Positions 44,465-52,924 of a stretch of 64,000 bases of DNA are shown piece after piece. The position numbers were made by a program, and so were the translations under genes. The notes under the pieces were generated by a model. That model ran no database searches and was not told where the DNA came from. It saw only the letters and a program-made list of their open reading frames with translations. Origin of the DNA: Streptomyces hygroscopicus. Lineage in GTDB: Bacteria > Actinomycetota > Actinomycetes > Streptomycetales > Streptomycetaceae. The stretch's first letter is position 1. Each line of letters begins with the position of its first letter. The DNA is taken from positions 124,001-188,000 of the forward strand of contig NZ_LBMW01000001.1 in the NCBI RefSeq assembly GCF_026168105.1, given 5' to 3'.

Positions 44465-46464
44465 TGGCGGAGTCGGAGGACGGGCAAGGCACCCCGGGCG
44501 ACCATGGGACGTGGCCTGATCCACGGCGGGTGCGTAACCAGAAGGAGTTGCGCGACGCACTGGGCCAGTTGCGCGAGAGCCGGGGCATCACGCTCAAGCA
44601 AATGGAGAAGGCCAGTGATGACGGGTCCGGTAGGAAGCTGGCGCCCGCCACGGTCTCCAACGTGCTGAGCAAAGACGCTCTGCCCGGCAGAGACTTCGTC
44701 ATCAGGTTTCTGCGCGCCTGTGGTCTGAGCAAGACGGAACAACAGGAACCGTGGCTGACGCGTTGGGAAGCGCTGAAGCTGGACGAGGCGGTACCCGTAG
44801 AGGAGGGCACGCCGGAAGACGCGGTTCCGCCTGGCCCCGGACCCGCAGTGGAGGGTTTGCAGGAAAGCCCGGTTCTGCCCGACAACAGCCCGCACCGACC
44901 GCCCCCAAGGGGCGGCAGGCGGTGGGTGCGCTTTCCAAGCGGGCGCTGGAAACTGCTTGCAGGTGTGATTGCGTGCACTGTGGTCACCGCCCTCGCCGTC
45001 GGTGTCGGGGCATGGCAGCTCCATCAGCAGCGGGTGCATGACCAGCAGGTGCAGGACCGGGCACGGTTCAAGAAGCAGCACTGCGGCACCCTCGATGCGA
45101 GCCTGGTCACCGGAGCTGGCGGCGAGTGCACGGGCATCACCGACGGCAGCGACGGCTCTGCCGTCTTCGGCAGCGATCTGGAGCCGGTCATGACGGCCAT
45201 CGGCGCGGAGAACAGCGATGTGGCCAAGGGCGGGGACTATGTGACGGTGGCGTTCCTGACACCGCTGACCTCAAAGAGTGCGAACAACCTGACGGTCGGC
45301 CAGTACGTCGCCGAGCTCGAGGGCGCCTACACCGCCATTGAGGAGGAGAACGACAAGGACAGCCGGCCCAGGATCCAGCTGCTCGTGGCCAACATGGGCA
45401 GCAGCGAAACGCAGTGGGCGCAAGCCGTCGGCCAGTTGTCCGCCTTGGCGAGAGCAGGCCGTCTGGTGGCGGTGGCCGGCCTCGGATTGAGCCAGCAGGA
45501 AAGCGTCGACGCCGCCCGTCAGCTGAGCAAGGCCGAGCTTCCAATGGTCGGTGACTTGATCACTGCCGACGGTTTCGACTCCACTGGCGCCGTCGACGGC
45601 AAGGGACCGATCAACGGACTGGCCCGGGTCGCGCTCACCAACACAGACCAGCTCACCGCCATCAGCAAGGAACTCGGCCCCGCCCAGCGCACCGCGGCCC
45701 TGGTCAGCACGCAAGTGACACCCAACGGGACCAAGGACCTCTACACCGAATCCCTCAACCGCGGCTTCCACACCGTCAAGGGCCTCAAGAAGTACCTCGA
45801 CAACACGTCGGACTTCACCTTCGACCCCCGCGGCGGGCCCGGCACCATCCTGCCCACCATCAGCCAGAACCTCTGCAACACCGGCAAGACGGTCGACACC
45901 GTCTACTACGCCGCCCGCGTCAAGTACCTGCCCGACTTCCTCGACGCACTGACGCGCCGCAGCTGCCACGCCCAGCCCATCACCGTCGTGACCGGCTCCG
46001 ACGCATCATCCCTCGACCCCAAGACGCAAGCGCTCCACGATCCCGACGCGCCGATCACCGTCCTGTACGCGAACTTCCCCAGCGCAGCCCAGTTCCACAG
46101 CTCCGACAACCCCGACCACGGTCTCTACGACGCCTTCGCCAAAGACTTCACCGCCTCGCACCACGGACAGCAATTTGCCGGAGAGCACCTCACCAGCAGC
46201 TACTGGGCCATCGTCGCCCACGACGCCGTCCTCACCGCAGCAACCGCCCTGCACAACGCCGCAGCACACGGCGACGGCCCCACCAGCCTGCCCAACCGCT
46301 ACGCCGTCAGAGACGAGCTCTTCGCACTGCGCAACGGCGCCGTAGCGGGGGCGAGCGGCCACTTCGGCATCGACAGCAACGGAAACCGCACGAACAGCAC
46401 CACCATCGCCACCGTCCACCGCCTCGGCCAACCCCTGCCCACGCCCACCCAGCCCGCCAACTGA
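44464..46464 (+). CDS. XRE HTH - transmembrane - periplasmic-binding fusion
   Basis: A 666-residue protein with three parts. Residues 25-100 form an XRE-like HTH (LRESRGITLKQMEKA, then LAPATVSNVLSK). Residues 163-185 are one membrane helix (LAGVIACTVVTALAVGVGA). Residues about 230-650 resemble a type-1 periplasmic (branched-chain amino acid) binding protein with GDYVTVAFLTPLTS, VVAVAGLGLSQQES and YWAIVAHDAVLTAATAL. The HTH would be cytoplasmic and the ligand domain extracellular, giving a one-component transmembrane sensor. ATG 44464 has GGAGG six bases upstream. DNA target and ligand unknown. Confidence 0.8.
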   Translation: MAESEDGQGTPGDHGTWPDPRRVRNQKELRDALGQLRESRGITLKQMEKASDDGSGRKLAPATVSNVLSKDALPGRDFVIRFLRACGLSKTEQQEPWLTRWEALKLDEAVPVEEGTPEDAVPPGPGPAVEGLQESPVLPDNSPHRPPPRGGRRWVRFPSGRWKLLAGVIACTVVTALAVGVGAWQLHQQRVHDQQVQDRARFKKQHCGTLDASLVTGAGGECTGITDGSDGSAVFGSDLEPVMTAIGAENSDVAKGGDYVTVAFLTPLTSKSANNLTVGQYVAELEGAYTAIEEENDKDSRPRIQLLVANMGSSETQWAQAVGQLSALARAGRLVAVAGLGLSQQESVDAARQLSKAELPMVGDLITADGFDSTGAVDGKGPINGLARVALTNTDQLTAISKELGPAQRTAALVSTQVTPNGTKDLYTESLNRGFHTVKGLKKYLDNTSDFTFDPRGGPGTILPTISQNLCNTGKTVDTVYYAARVKYLPDFLDALTRRSCHAQPITVVTGSDASSLDPKTQALHDPDAPITVLYANFPSAAQFHSSDNPDHGLYDAFAKDFTASHHGQQFAGEHLTSSYWAIVAHDAVLTAATALHNAAAHGDGPTSLPNRYAVRDELFALRNGAVAGASGHFGIDSNGNRTNSTTIATVHRLGQPLPTPTQPAN

Positions 46465-46638
46465 CCAACCACGACGAACCCCAGGGGGCAGACCCGACAC
46501 AGGTCTGCCCCCACCGCCAGGTGCCCCCGAACCGAGGGAGCGGCAGCGTCCAGGTCGGCTCAGCACAGTGAACGCCGGTATGAATGGCCACGGCCCGGCT
46601 ACGACGGCGGTGCACCGGCGCGTCCGGGAAACTTCTCG
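46465..46638. other. convergent intergenic region
   Basis: 174 bp between convergent genes. GGCAGACC (46487-46494) and GGTCTGCC (46502-46509) are separated by 7 bases (CGACACA) and form a terminator-like hairpin. Confidence 0.5.
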
Positions 46639-48105
46639 TCAGAAAATGCCCTGGCCTGGTACCAGGATCCCGCGCGGGTCGTACGTGCGCCTGGCGGTGG
46701 AGAGCCTGGGCCAGGCGGAGCCGAAGTGGTCGCGCCAGTCTGCTCGGGTGAAGGGGATCGCGCCGACCGGGTACTGGGTGCCTCCGGCTGCGCGGGCTGC
46801 GTCGTAGGCGGAGCGGTTGGCAGTGATGAGGCGGTCCAGGGTTGCCGTGTCGTCCGGTGCCGTGGTGCGGAGGACGGCGAAGAGATACGGCACCGGGTCC
46901 TCGGGGGTGCGCAGCAGCGGGGTGTGGATCCGCTCGCGCAGCAACGGGTAGAGAAGGATGACTCCGGGGCCGAGGTCGGCCGGGGTGAGGACGTCCAGGG
47001 TGGAGCCCGCGAGGGAGGCGGCACAGCGGCTCGGCAGGAGGAGGTTGAGCCAGGGGTGGGCGTACGACCAGAGGCCGGCCGCCTTCAGGGCGGCAACGTC
47101 GGGGGCGATCCGATTGAGGAAGTCGTAGTAGGCGAGGTCGGAGGCTTGGACCCCGGAGGGGGCATGGTGCAGGCCCGCAAGGAGCGTGCTGTCGTCGGGG
47201 ACGGGACCGACGGGCGGCCCGTAGGCCACGGCCTCCAGGACATACCTGCGGAAGGCGCCGCCGGCGTCGGTGGTCACCTGGCCCTCGACATAGGCGAAAC
47301 GTCGTTCGCTGACGAGGGCCCGCTGGTCGTCGAGGAAGGTTTGCAGATTGTCGTACGGCAGCAGGTAGCGGCGCACGGTTTCGGGTGCCGGGACGAGGCG
47401 CAGGGTCGCGCCGACGATGACGGCGCACTGGCCGAGACCGGCGAGCACGGCGAAGAAGAGGTCGGCGTTCCGCACCGGCGAGCACCGGACGAACTCGCCG
47501 GCGCCGGTGACGACCTGCAGCTCGGTGACGTTGTCGGTCTGGGTGCCGTGCCGGTGGGCCTGACCGCCGATGCCGCCGACGGAGAGAGTGCCACCGACGG
47601 ACAGTTCCAGGTAATCGGTGAAGACGGGTGGCGTGAGACCGAGGGCCAGGGTGGCTTCGACCACGCTGCTCCATCTGGCGCCCGCTCCGACCGTGACGGT
47701 GGTGCTGTGCGGTCCCACAGGGCCGATGGAGGCGAGCGGCCATGTCTCGATGATCAGCCCGCCCTGCACCTGGGCCTGGCCGAAAGTGGCGTGACCCTGG
47801 CCACGCGGGGCGACCTGCAGCCGGTGCGCGTTGCAGAACCTGACCATGGCGACCACGTCCCGTACCGAACCCGGCCGCAGGACGGCGACCGGGCGGCGGT
47901 GGATGATGTGGCCGAAGTCCTCAGCGTCGGCCGTCAGTGACGCGTCGTCGGTGTGGACGGTGCCGTCCAGCCGCGGGATGGCGATGAGTGATCGGTCCGA
48001 CGCCGTGACCGCCCAACTACGGGTGAACGGATCAAAGCCGGTGACCGCAGCACCGGCGGCCGCCGTTCCGCGCAGCACGGTTCGTCGGGACGGTGTCTGG
48101 AACAT
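46639..48105 (-). CDS. Tat-exported FAD-binding oxidase, cytokinin-dehydrogenase-like
   Basis: A 488-residue FAD oxidase. The N-terminus SRRTVLRGTAAAGAAVTG is a twin-arginine signal. The FAD-binding PCMH domain has VAPRGQGHATFGQAQVQGGL, where the His is the usual flavin attachment site, and GGTLSVGGIGGQAHRHGTQT matches the cytokinin-dehydrogenase/hexose-oxidase pattern. The C-terminal substrate domain follows (residues about 230-480). ATG 48105 after GGGGGGAATCTG is the start. It would oxidise an extracellular substrate to produce hydrogen peroxide; cytokinin use is only a family hint. Confidence 0.85.
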   Translation of the reverse strand: MFQTPSRRTVLRGTAAAGAAVTGFDPFTRSWAVTASDRSLIAIPRLDGTVHTDDASLTADAEDFGHIIHRRPVAVLRPGSVRDVVAMVRFCNAHRLQVAPRGQGHATFGQAQVQGGLIIETWPLASIGPVGPHSTTVTVGAGARWSSVVEATLALGLTPPVFTDYLELSVGGTLSVGGIGGQAHRHGTQTDNVTELQVVTGAGEFVRCSPVRNADLFFAVLAGLGQCAVIVGATLRLVPAPETVRRYLLPYDNLQTFLDDQRALVSERRFAYVEGQVTTDAGGAFRRYVLEAVAYGPPVGPVPDDSTLLAGLHHAPSGVQASDLAYYDFLNRIAPDVAALKAAGLWSYAHPWLNLLLPSRCAASLAGSTLDVLTPADLGPGVILLYPLLRERIHTPLLRTPEDPVPYLFAVLRTTAPDDTATLDRLITANRSAYDAARAAGGTQYPVGAIPFTRADWRDHFGSAWPRLSTARRTYDPRGILVPGQGIF

Positions 48106-48527
48106 CAGATTCCCCCCAGGCACCCGACGAGGGCACCCCGCACGGCGGGGACGGGAGCGAGAAGGTCGGCGGTGTCGTCCTTCGGTGGTTGCACCCGCGC
48201 GATCGTACAGAAACGGTGGGGTTCAAGTCCTGGGCCCGGCAGACTTTTTGACACAGTTTCTCGCGCATGATCGGGGGCCGGTACCAACGAACCGATTCCA
48301 GCGTGGCCGACGGAGTGACAGGCCGTGCGCGATCTCGGGCAGGCCGTCGGAGCTCTTCGCCGAGCCGGGACGACGGCGGGTCACCCGCCCCCGTCGTAGC
48401 GCAGCCGGGCGTGCTCGATCTCGTTGATGTAGCACTCCGCCCACTCCCGCACCGCCGCCAGCGGGGCGGAAGCGAAAGCCCCAGATTTCCATGGTGATGC
48501 CGGCTTCCTTCTCGGGGCGGGAGTGCG
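48106..48527. other. intergenic with tRNA-like and coding scraps
   Basis: 422 bp. GGTGGGGTTCAAGTCCTGGG (48215-48234) resembles a tRNA T-arm and 3' end and could be an old attachment site, though the stem pairing is poor. At 48381-48486 on the minus strand a short coding-biased tail (VREWAECYINEIEHARLRYD) with a stop suggests the end of a lost gene. No intact gene. Confidence 0.35.
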
Positions 48528-49178
48528 TCAGCCGGGCAGGCCGGTCAGGGCGAGAAATTCGCTCCGGGAACGGGGATCGGTGCGCAACAGGCCGAGCAGG
48601 GTTGAGGTGAGGGTGCTGGAGCCGGTGGCCTGTGCGCCTCGGAGGGTCATGCAGGTGTGCTCGGCTTCGATGACCACGCCGACGCCTTTGGGTTCCAGAT
48701 GGGTCTGAATCCAGTCGGCGACCTGCTTGGTGAGGCGTTCTTGGACTTGGGGCCGGCAGGCGAAGTGCTCGACGACGCGGGCCAGTTTGGACAGGCCCAG
48801 GATGCGTCGGCCGGGGAGGTAGCCGACGTGGGCGGTGCCGACGAAGGGCAGTAGGTGGTGCTCGCAGACCGAGCGAAGCGGGATGCTACGGGCCAGGACG
48901 AGTTCGTCGTAGCCCTCGTCGTTGGGGAAGGTGGTCAGGTCGAAGGGCCGGGGGCTGAACAACTCGGCGTAGGCGCGGGCCATACGCCCGGGCGTGCCGC
49001 GCAGGCTCTCGGAGTCTGTTGGGATGCCAAGTGCGTGCAGAAAGTCGGCAGCGGCGCGCTCGGCCGCCGCCAGGTCCACGCTGTCGGCGTCGTGGACCAC
49101 TCGCAGTGCGGGAGCGCCGGGTACCGGATCCTCCGGAGAGAGGGAAGGGCGGGGGGATGGGCGGCGGGACTCGTTCAT
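48528..49178 (-). CDS. folE: GTP cyclohydrolase I
   Basis: A 216-residue GTP cyclohydrolase I, the first step from GTP to 7,8-dihydroneopterin triphosphate for folate and other pterins. Zinc ligands are visible in RSVCEHHLLPF and EHTCMTLRGAQ, with the substrate-site segments VGYLPGRRILGLSKLAR and QERLTKQVADWIQ. ATG 49178 lies one base after the upstream stop (TGACATG); GTG 49190 is an alternative. It is the last gene of a three-gene operon with two small membrane proteins, an unusual setting for folE and not the usual folate cluster. Confidence 0.93.
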   Translation of the reverse strand: MNESRRPSPRPSLSPEDPVPGAPALRVVHDADSVDLAAAERAAADFLHALGIPTDSESLRGTPGRMARAYAELFSPRPFDLTTFPNDEGYDELVLARSIPLRSVCEHHLLPFVGTAHVGYLPGRRILGLSKLARVVEHFACRPQVQERLTKQVADWIQTHLEPKGVGVVIEAEHTCMTLRGAQATGSSTLTSTLLGLLRTDPRSRSEFLALTGLPG

Positions 49179-49179
49179 G

Positions 49180-49605
49180 TCAGCTGCCACCGATACCGAG
49201 GGCGGTCAGCAGGACGATGACGACCGTGGCGACGGCGAACAGGCCGTGCGCGACGACGACGGGCACCGGGAAGTGGCGCTCGGCGGATTCCGCGTCACCA
49301 GCGCCCGAGGGCGCCCCGCGCACGGGGAGCCAGCGGGCCAGCATGGTGAATCCGAGCAGCGCGACCGGCACCAGCAGGCCGAAGGCGGTCCAGGCCAGAG
49401 CGGCCTTGTCGGTGACGAGATAGATGATCCAGACCACCAGGCCTGCGGCAGCGAGCGCGAAGTGCCCGAAGACGACGGGGACGGGCAGGCGGCTGGCACC
49501 GCCGGTTTGCTGCTGGCGCGCTCCCCCGCGCGAGATCCAGATGCCGAGCATGTAAAAGCCGCCGAGTGCGGTGACCAACCAGGTGATCAGTGCGGCGAGA
49601 GCCAT
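49180..49605 (-). CDS. membrane protein, DUF6529-like
   Basis: A 141-residue protein with four hydrophobic helices (ALAALITWLVTALGGFYMLG, VFGHFALAAAGLVVWIIYLV, LTAFGLLVPVALLGFTML-type, VVVAHGLFAVATVVIVLLTA). ATG 49605 after CGGAGC. The His in two similar VxFGHF / VVAHGLF segments recall heme-type or quinone-type four-helix proteins, but no function is established. It is the middle gene of the operon with DUF2231 and folE. Confidence 0.75.
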   Translation of the reverse strand: MALAALITWLVTALGGFYMLGIWISRGGARQQQTGGASRLPVPVVFGHFALAAAGLVVWIIYLVTDKAALAWTAFGLLVPVALLGFTMLARWLPVRGAPSGAGDAESAERHFPVPVVVAHGLFAVATVVIVLLTALGIGGS

Positions 49606-49696
49606 GGGGACGCTCCGAAGAAGTGCAGGGGCTGGCTGTTCGGCAGCCTCGAGGTGGATAAGCATTTCGCGGTCGGAAAGGACAGGCGGCGCCAGG

Positions 49697-50224
49697 TCAG
49701 GACGGGCGGGTGGGGGCGTAGCCATCCGCCTGCGTGGACTCGTCCGCAACCCGGACGCCGTATCGGTAGGCGAGCTTGCCGCCGAGGAAGCCGGAGACGC
49801 CGAGCACTCCCAGGCTCATCGCGGACAGCGCGACCATGCCCACACCGACACTCCCGGTTTCCGGTCCGGCGGCGTGCCGCCACGCGAAGTTGACCGCGTA
49901 CGCGGCGGTCACCAGCACATTCAGTGCCATATGAGTCAGGCCGGTGCGGAAGGCTCGCGTGCCCGTCGGGATGGCGAACAGGTCCAGGAATCCGACCAGC
50001 GCGGCCGCCAATGCGCCCAGCAGCCCGATCGCGATCAACCAGGCCGATCCGCGTGCCAGGAAGCCAGGAGCGTGCACGAGGTGGGAGGCGACGTCGAAGA
50101 TCAGGCTCGCCACCCATGCGCCGATCGGCACGGTGACCAGGATCGGATGGAACGGATGCCCGTACGGTCCGGCCAGCACGGCACTGACCGGCTGCTTCGC
50201 TCTCAGCTGGGACTCATCGATCAC
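49697..50224 (-). CDS. DUF2231 membrane protein
   Basis: A 175-residue protein with four helices and the DUF2231 signature YGHPFHPILVTVPIGAWVAS near the N-terminus. The two His in HPFHP and a later helix pattern suggest a heme- or metal-binding four-helix bundle, which is inference. GTG 50224 is chosen because GGGAGG lies eight bases upstream. It is the first gene of the operon with DUF6529-like and folE, and divergent from a SufR-like regulator. Confidence 0.85.
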   Translation of the reverse strand: MIDESQLRAKQPVSAVLAGPYGHPFHPILVTVPIGAWVASLIFDVASHLVHAPGFLARGSAWLIAIGLLGALAAALVGFLDLFAIPTGTRAFRTGLTHMALNVLVTAAYAVNFAWRHAAGPETGSVGVGMVALSAMSLGVLGVSGFLGGKLAYRYGVRVADESTQADGYAPTRPS

Positions 50225-50504
50225 GATGACCACCTCCCTCTTTCACTAATTAATATTGGTCTTATTGGGGGGACGAGGTCAAGAAGCCGTCCCGTTCTCG
50301 AGGCTCCATGACCCTTCCCGATCTTGAGTGAACGGGGGTTCGAGCCCAGGCGCTGCGGTGCCGCCCACGGGAGCAGCAACCGGTCCACCGTGGCCCTGTT
50401 GCACCAACTGCAGTGGCCGCTGGCGCCAAGTTGCACCGAAAGGCCCAGTTCCTTGGCCTGCTCGGAGGCCTCCGCCCATGCCATAAGGAGTTACCGTTGG
50501 CACT
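50225..50504. promoter_or_regulatory. divergent promoter region, SufR-like / DUF2231
   Basis: 280 bp between divergent starts. A sharply A/T-rich block at 50242-50266 (CACTAATTAATATTGGTCTT) is the likely promoter or operator of the minus operon. It is the natural site for the adjacent redox-type regulator. Confidence 0.45.
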
Positions 50505-51233
50505 GTGGCAAGCGACTTGAACCCGCACCCGTCCGCGGCCGACGCCGCGCTGGAGTCCCTCAGCGTGCTGGGCGAGGAATCCCGGCGCCGCATGTTCGCC
50601 TTCATCCGCCGGGCCGGGCGTCCGGTCACCCGGGACGAGGCCGCCGCCAGTGTGGGCATCTCCCGCAAGCTGGCCGCCTTCCACCTCGACAAGCTCGTCG
50701 ACGCCGGCCTGCTGCGCGCCCACTACGAGCACCCGGGCGGCCTGCGCAGGGTCGGCCGGCAGCCCAAGCTGTACGAGCCCTCCGGCATCCCCGTCCAGAT
50801 CTCCATCCCGGACCGCCGCCACGAACTCCTCGCCGACATGCTCCTGGACGCGGTCCTGGACAAGAGCGAGGAGGAGGACGCCCGACAGGCCGCAGCACGC
50901 GTCGCCGGGGAACACGGCCGACGTCTCGGCGAGGCCGAACGGAAGGCCACTCGTCCCGGCCGCCTCGGCCCCGAACGCGGATTGACGTTGTGCGAGCGGA
51001 TGCTGGACCAGCACGGCTTCGAACCCGCCCGCGAGACCCCCACCCGGCTGCGGCTGCGCAACTGCCCCTTCCACCCCCTCGCCGCCAAGGCGCCTGACCT
51101 GGTCTGCGCCATGAACCACGCCTTCCTCACCGGCTATCTGGAAGGCCTGCAGGTCAACGGCGTGCAGGCAGTCCTCGCACCCCGGCCCGGCCAATGCTGC
51201 GTCCAGCTCGCACCCATCGACCGGACCACCTGA
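50505..51233 (+). CDS. SufR-like winged-helix regulator with C-terminal cysteines
   Basis: A 242-residue regulator. The N-terminal winged HTH (RRMFAFIRRAGRPVTRDEAA, then GISRKLAAFHLDKLVDAGLL) is followed by a helical linker. The C-terminal domain has conserved cysteines in LRNCPFHPLA, DLVCAMNHAF and PGQCCVQL, a pattern known from SufR-type iron-sulfur regulators. It probably binds a redox- or NO-sensitive cluster. The start at 50505 encodes MASDLNPHPSA. It is divergent from the DUF2231/DUF6529/folE operon, the likely target. Confidence 0.85.
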   Translation: MASDLNPHPSAADAALESLSVLGEESRRRMFAFIRRAGRPVTRDEAAASVGISRKLAAFHLDKLVDAGLLRAHYEHPGGLRRVGRQPKLYEPSGIPVQISIPDRRHELLADMLLDAVLDKSEEEDARQAAARVAGEHGRRLGEAERKATRPGRLGPERGLTLCERMLDQHGFEPARETPTRLRLRNCPFHPLAAKAPDLVCAMNHAFLTGYLEGLQVNGVQAVLAPRPGQCCVQLAPIDRTT

Positions 51234-51497
51234 CGGCGGGACGGGGCCGGACCGTCGCGCACACGGCCCGGCGTTCGCCCCACGTGCCCAGCCTGCCGCG
51301 TGCACCCATGAGCACCGACCCGGAAAAGCAAATAAAATTTAGCTCTATCATGTGGCCGCGGACCACCGCGGACGCCGGCCTTCGGTGCGCGGGTGACGGA
51401 AGTAGAACTACCGGGCGCGATGTCTCTCGTTGCCGCTCGGCCCTCTCCTGTCTGGGCGCGGGCCGTCGTGGGCGGCGGCGTCGGTTTTTCGGCGGCC
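51234..51497. other. intergenic
   Basis: 264 bp between convergent genes. A/T-rich block at 51327-51350 (AAGCAAATAAAATTTAGCTC). No gene is supported. Confidence 0.4.
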
Positions 51498-51668
51498 TCA
51501 CCGCACGGTGTGCCGACCCGAGCGCCGGGACCAGCGCAAACCGCCGAGAATCAGGTCGGCCACGAGGACCACGACGCCGATGACCAGGAGGTAGAACATC
51601 CCCTGAGCCACCACGCCGATCAGTCCCAGGACGATCGCGACCAGGATCAGGAACAGGAAGAGCGCCAT
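51498..51668 (-). CDS. small hydrophobic membrane protein, 56 aa
   Basis: Almost entirely two hydrophobic helices (ALFLFLILVAIVLGLIGVVA and YLLVIGVVVLVADLILGGL) with a basic tail RWSRRSGRHTVR. ATG 51668 lies 12 bases after GGAGG; an ATG four codons upstream is too close to that site. Such tiny proteins are common in Streptomyces near stress-response genes. It follows a PRC-barrel gene by about 60 bp on the same strand. Role unknown. Confidence 0.75.
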   Translation of the reverse strand: MALFLFLILVAIVLGLIGVVAQGMFYLLVIGVVVLVADLILGGLRWSRRSGRHTVR

Positions 51669-51726
51669 GGGTGAACACATCCTCCGGTCTGCGAGTAACG
51701 AGCGTTCGCGGTGATCGTCGAGCCGG

Positions 51727-52083
51727 TCAGCCGCGCGCGAGGCGCCGTCCGTGGTCGGTGCCGGGCTCGTAGCTCCTGCCGTAGTGCTTGAAGATCTCTT
51801 CTTCACGCTCGGCCGGCAGGACGTCGTCGAGTCCTATGGAAGGGGCCTTCTTCACCAGCCCTCTCGCGTGCGCCACCTTGACGTAACCCGGGCCCAGGGT
51901 GGCCTCGTCGAGGGGGACGAAGACCAGCCGCTGCCGGGTCGGCAGACCGGTACGGACCGTGGCCATGGCCGGCGCGTCGGTCGTGCTGTCCACATAGACC
52001 GCCTCCAAGGATCCGATCTTGCGTCCCTTGGGATCGATCACGTCGCGGTTGCGCCACTCGCGGATATCGGCTGAATGGATCAT
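51727..52083 (-). CDS. PRC-barrel domain protein
   Basis: A 118-residue soluble protein. The PRC-barrel fold is suggested by ADIREWRNRDVIDPKGRKIG followed by SLEAVYVDSTTDAPAMATV and VFVPLDEATLGPGYVKVAHA. The C-terminal helix (LPAEREEEIFKHYGRSYEPG) is typical of the stress-type members. ATG 52083 follows AAGGAGCC. PRC-barrel proteins bind RNA, or in other lineages photosynthetic reaction centres; the role in actinomycetes is unclear. It forms a pair with the 56-residue membrane protein. Confidence 0.88.
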   Translation of the reverse strand: MIHSADIREWRNRDVIDPKGRKIGSLEAVYVDSTTDAPAMATVRTGLPTRQRLVFVPLDEATLGPGYVKVAHARGLVKKAPSIGLDDVLPAEREEEIFKHYGRSYEPGTDHGRRLARG

Positions 52084-52405
52084 GCCTGGCTCCTTGCGCC
52101 CGCATACCCACAGCCACCCTGCACCGGGTGGCGATGGTTACGCCTGAATTGCACCGGTTTCACTTTACTCCGGGGGCTCATGCTTCGATCGTGCTTCTGA
52201 TCCTGCGCGCGATGCCCGGCGTCAGGCGCTCACAGGGGTCGCGTACGGGGTCGCGTACGGGGTCGCGGGGGGTGTGGACATGGATGCGAGGGCATGGATG
52301 CGGTGTAGGCGGGTGGACACCGGCGATCCCACCTTGCGCAGGCGGTTGATGCGTTGATTTCGGCGCCGAGGATGTGCGCGGGAACGCGAATGGCTCGGTG
52401 CAGTC
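52084..52405. other. intergenic, with 12-bp repeat
   Basis: 322 bp. At 52238-52264 a GTCGCGTACGGG unit is repeated just over twice in tandem. The left part should contain the PRC-barrel promoter. No gene is supported. Confidence 0.45.
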
Positions 52406-52708
52406 GTGACCACGGCACAGCGGTGGGACTGTGGGCCCATGGGCCTGTGGATGTCATGGACGCTCGCCGGCGTAGGCACCGCCGGCGCGACAGTGGACGA
52501 TGTCGAGGCGGCTGTCCGCGCTCTGGAGGCCTCTGTGGAGCGATCACGGCTAGCCTTTGACTCCGCTGGGGACTGGGAGAGGCTGAGAGGTTCGGCAAAT
52601 CTGGTGCGGGCCGGAATGCTCAACGAGGGGCGTGAGGCAGTGGAGCGGGGTCAGGCGTGGCGGTTGGCTCTCGGTGGTGTGCACGTTTATCTCGCTCCGT
52701 CGAAGTAA
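52406..52708 (+). CDS. hypothetical protein, 100 aa
   Basis: A small protein with an N-terminal hydrophobic-aromatic part (GPMGLWMSWTLAGVGTAG) and a helical body (VDDVEAAVRALEASVERSRL). GTG start at 52406, without a strong ribosome site. Coding bias is acceptable. The final codons lie inside one copy of a 19-bp direct repeat. I recognise no domain. Confidence 0.5.
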   Translation: MTTAQRWDCGPMGLWMSWTLAGVGTAGATVDDVEAAVRALEASVERSRLAFDSAGDWERLRGSANLVRAGMLNEGREAVERGQAWRLALGGVHVYLAPSK

Positions 52709-52733
52709 TGTGAATATCTCGCTCCGTCGAAGT
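52688..52733. repeat. 19-bp direct repeat, period 27
   Basis: TATCTCGCTCCGTCGAAGT occurs at 52688-52706 and 52715-52733, exactly. The first copy covers the end of the 100-residue gene. Confidence 0.85.
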
Positions 52734-52860
52734 GATACGGGGTCCGTCACGCAGGCTCCGGGTAAGGCTCGGGGGCTCTTGAGCGTGCTCACGCGAGCCG
52801 CTCGACCGCATGCCCTGATCGACGCTGCGACAGGGTGGATCAAGGCGTGAGAGTGCCCGT

Positions 52861-52909
52861 GCAGAACGGGGTGTCACTCAGTGAGGGACACTGGGACACC
52901 CCGTTCTGC
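52861..52909. terminator. 15-bp perfect inverted repeat
   Basis: GCAGAACGGGGTGTC (52861-52875) pairs perfectly with GACACCCCGTTCTGC (52895-52909) around a 19-nt loop that itself contains TCACT/AGTGA. It lies between convergent genes and is a strong terminator candidate, or a mobile-element end. Confidence 0.75.
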
Positions 52910-52924
52910 GACGGGTGCGCCTGC

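Noticed and set aside
50338..50372. GGGGGTTCGAGCCCAGG, a tRNA T-arm look-alike
   Set aside because: No cloverleaf can be built around it and it lies in a promoter region.
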